Origin: Paracoccus sediminicola
Lineage (GTDB): Bacteria; Pseudomonadota; Alphaproteobacteria; Rhodobacterales; Rhodobacteraceae
Assembly: GCF_027912835.1 (NCBI RefSeq)
Contig: NZ_CP115768.1
Span: forward strand, 1,959,501 to 2,023,500
Direction of reading: 5' to 3'
DNA: 64,000 bases
Program-made: the position numbers and the translations under genes
The notes under the pieces: model-generated
The model's database searches: none
What the model was told of the DNA's origin: nothing
Seen by the model: only the letters and a program-made list of their open reading frames with translations
Part shown: positions 62,558-64,000 of the stretch, piece after piece
Numbering within the stretch: position 1 is the stretch's first letter
Layout: every line of letters starts with the position of its first letter

Positions 62558-64000
62558 TCAGCCAATGGACCACCAACCACGGCGCTTCTTGCGCGGCGGG
62601 GTTTCTGGCTCGGGCTGAGCCTCGGCTTTGGCGGGCCGGGCGGGCGCGGCCTCTGCCGATGACGAAGCGGCGTCGGGCTGATGATCGCCCTCGACATTTT
62701 CTGCATTCGCTGGCTCTGCCCTGTCGGCCACGGCGGCATCGTCCGGTGCGTCAGCGGCATCATCGGCGGCCTGCGACGGGGGGTTTTCGCCCGGCGCGGC
62801 ATCCTCGGAGCTCGTGATCGCCGCCGCGTCATTCGCGGCCCCCTCCTGCACCGAAGACCCATTCTCTGCCGGCTGGTCAGCCTCAGCCGGCGATGTCTCC
62901 GCCTTGGTGGGCAGATCGCGCAGATCCACGACATTCGCCGCAGCGGAGGATGCTGCTGCGGCCGGTGCCGTGCCCGCATCATCCTGCCCCCCGGCCTCTG
63001 CGGCCTCCGGGCGACGGCGTGTGCGGCTTCGCGAGCGGCTGCGTGATTTCGGCTTATCGGCCTCATCCTCGCTGTCGCTGCGGCTGTTGCCGTCATCCTT
63101 GGCGCTGATCTCGCCAGCCGGAACATCGGATTCGGCGTCCCGCTGGCGGTTCCCGCCATCATCGGCGTTGTCGTCGCGATTTTCGTCACTACCGCGCGAA
63201 TCGCCCTGATCGTTGCGATCTTTGCCACCCCGCCGACGGCGGCGGCGGCGGCGCTTGCCGCGATTGCCGCCATCGTCATCCGAACGGTCCTCGCCGCGCT
63301 CGGTGCTGTCGTCGCGGTCGTCGCGCTCGTCCTCGGCGGTTTCATCGCTCTCGTCGTCGTCGATCTGCGCCATGAGCTGCGCATCGACCGAAACCACCGG
63401 GGCGGCGGCATCCGGCACGACACGGGTCGCGCTCTTGAACTTTTCGATGGCGAAATCGGGCGAGATCAGCGCGGGATCCGCCTCGACCCGCACAGACATC
63501 CCATAACGTGCCTCGATCACGGCGATATGCTCGCGCTTGGCGTTCATGAGGAAATTCGCCACTGCGACCGGCGCCTTGACCAGCACCTCGCGAGAGCGCT
63601 TGCGCGTGCCCTCTTCCTCGATGGCGCGCAGGATGGTCAGCGCGAGGCTGTCATCCGAGCGGATCAGCCCGGTGCCGTGACAATGCGCACAGGGCTGCGT
63701 CGTCGATTCCAGCATCCCCGGGCGCAGCCGCTGACGGCTCATTTCCATCAGGCCGAAGCCCGAGATCTTGCCGACCTGAATCCGCGCCCGGTCGGTCTTC
63801 AGCCGATCTTTCAGCCGCTTTTCGACAGCCGAGTTATTCTTGCGCTCATCCATGTCGATGAAGTCGATCACGATCAGCCCGGCAAGGTCGCGCAGCCGCA
63901 ATTGCCGCGCGATTTCATCGGCCGCTTCAAGGTTGGTCTTGGTCGCCGTATCCTCGATGCTGCCTTCCTTGGTGGCCCGGCCCGAGTTCACGTCGATGGC
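62558..64000 (-). CDS. rne: Ribonuclease E/G, C-terminal part (cut by the window end)
   Basis: The last 480 or so residues of RNase E, which processes and degrades mRNA and rRNA and anchors the degradosome. The visible catalytic part includes VNSGRATKEGSIEDTATKTN, LAGLIVIDFIDMDERKNNSA and the zinc-link CAHCHGTG. The C-terminal ~280 residues are low-complexity, with acidic, arginine-rich and alanine/proline-rich blocks typical of the unstructured tail. The frame runs off the end of the window, so the start codon is beyond base 64000. Confidence 0.94.
   Translation of the reverse strand, partial: AIDVNSGRATKEGSIEDTATKTNLEAADEIARQLRLRDLAGLIVIDFIDMDERKNNSAVEKRLKDRLKTDRARIQVGKISGFGLMEMSRQRLRPGMLESTTQPCAHCHGTGLIRSDDSLALTILRAIEEEGTRKRSREVLVKAPVAVANFLMNAKREHIAVIEARYGMSVRVEADPALISPDFAIEKFKSATRVVPDAAAPVVSVDAQLMAQIDDDESDETAEDERDDRDDSTERGEDRSDDDGGNRGKRRRRRRRRGGKDRNDQGDSRGSDENRDDNADDGGNRQRDAESDVPAGEISAKDDGNSRSDSEDEADKPKSRSRSRSRTRRRPEAAEAGGQDDAGTAPAAAASSAAANVVDLRDLPTKAETSPAEADQPAENGSSVQEGAANDAAAITSSEDAAPGENPPSQAADDAADAPDDAAVADRAEPANAENVEGDHQPDAASSSAEAAPARPAKAEAQPEPETPPRKKRRGWWSIG

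Overview
The window joins two kinds of DNA. Bases 1 to about 42,000 are the right-hand part of a large integrative and conjugative element (ICE); its left end lies outside the window. Bases 42,001 to 64,000 are ordinary chromosome of an alphaproteobacterium of the Rhodobacterales, most like Paracoccus and relatives. I base that on high GC, the gene order of the suf cluster with its YIP1-like membrane genes, CoaBC, RsmI-YraN-GshB, GlnD-MurJ and a CcdA/RNase E neighbourhood. The junction is a tRNA-Arg(CCG) gene at 42001-42077, minus strand. The ICE abuts its 3' end, and the ICE recombinase gene reads into the tRNA gene in antisense.

ICE layout from the left. 288-11230 is a defence island: a PD-(D/E)XK-like nuclease candidate, a HigA-like regulator fused by overlap to a type III-like restriction-modification pair (mod, res), then an OLD-family ATPase/TOPRIM nuclease overlapping a UvrD-like helicase (Gabija-like pair). 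11478-15736 carries the antirestriction gene ardA, a frameshifted regulator, a coiled-coil membrane protein, and a minus-strand operon of HNH endonuclease, unknown protein and minimal nucleotidyltransferase that may be an undescribed defence or toxin system. 15737-20281 is the replication and processing module: a hairpin-rich leader, AlpA-like regulator, RepA with iteron-like repeats inside its own gene, DUF2840, TraF-type peptidase, DUF736, lytic transglycosylase and a likely oriT. 20282-37693 is the transfer module: relaxase, coupling protein TraG, CopG-like protein and the trbBCDEJKLFGI type IV secretion genes. It is interrupted by two cargo insertions: floR (florfenicol/chloramphenicol exporter) with lysR, and a small P-loop kinase. 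37938-42066 holds a SIR2-like DUF4917 gene, then an operon of a small protein, a TumE/TumA toxin-antitoxin pair and the large serine recombinase.

How it fits together. The recombinase inserts the element at tRNA-Arg. RepA and its iterons suggest a replicating circular stage. The relaxase, TraG and Trb proteins move it. ArdA should protect it on entry, while the resident restriction, OLD/UvrD, HNH/NTase and SIR2-like genes would defend the host afterwards. A 68-bp leader repeat lies about 50 bp before both the replication operon and the recombinase operon, which suggests co-regulation of these two decisions.

Most notable points: floR next to a full-length VirD2-like relaxase, with a chloramphenicol-type leader peptide and stem-loop upstream; iterons conserved across a reading-frame shift inside repA; the repeated leader; the HNH-X-NTase operon; and a glycosyltransferase-methyltransferase-like fusion inserted between sufB and sufC in the chromosome.
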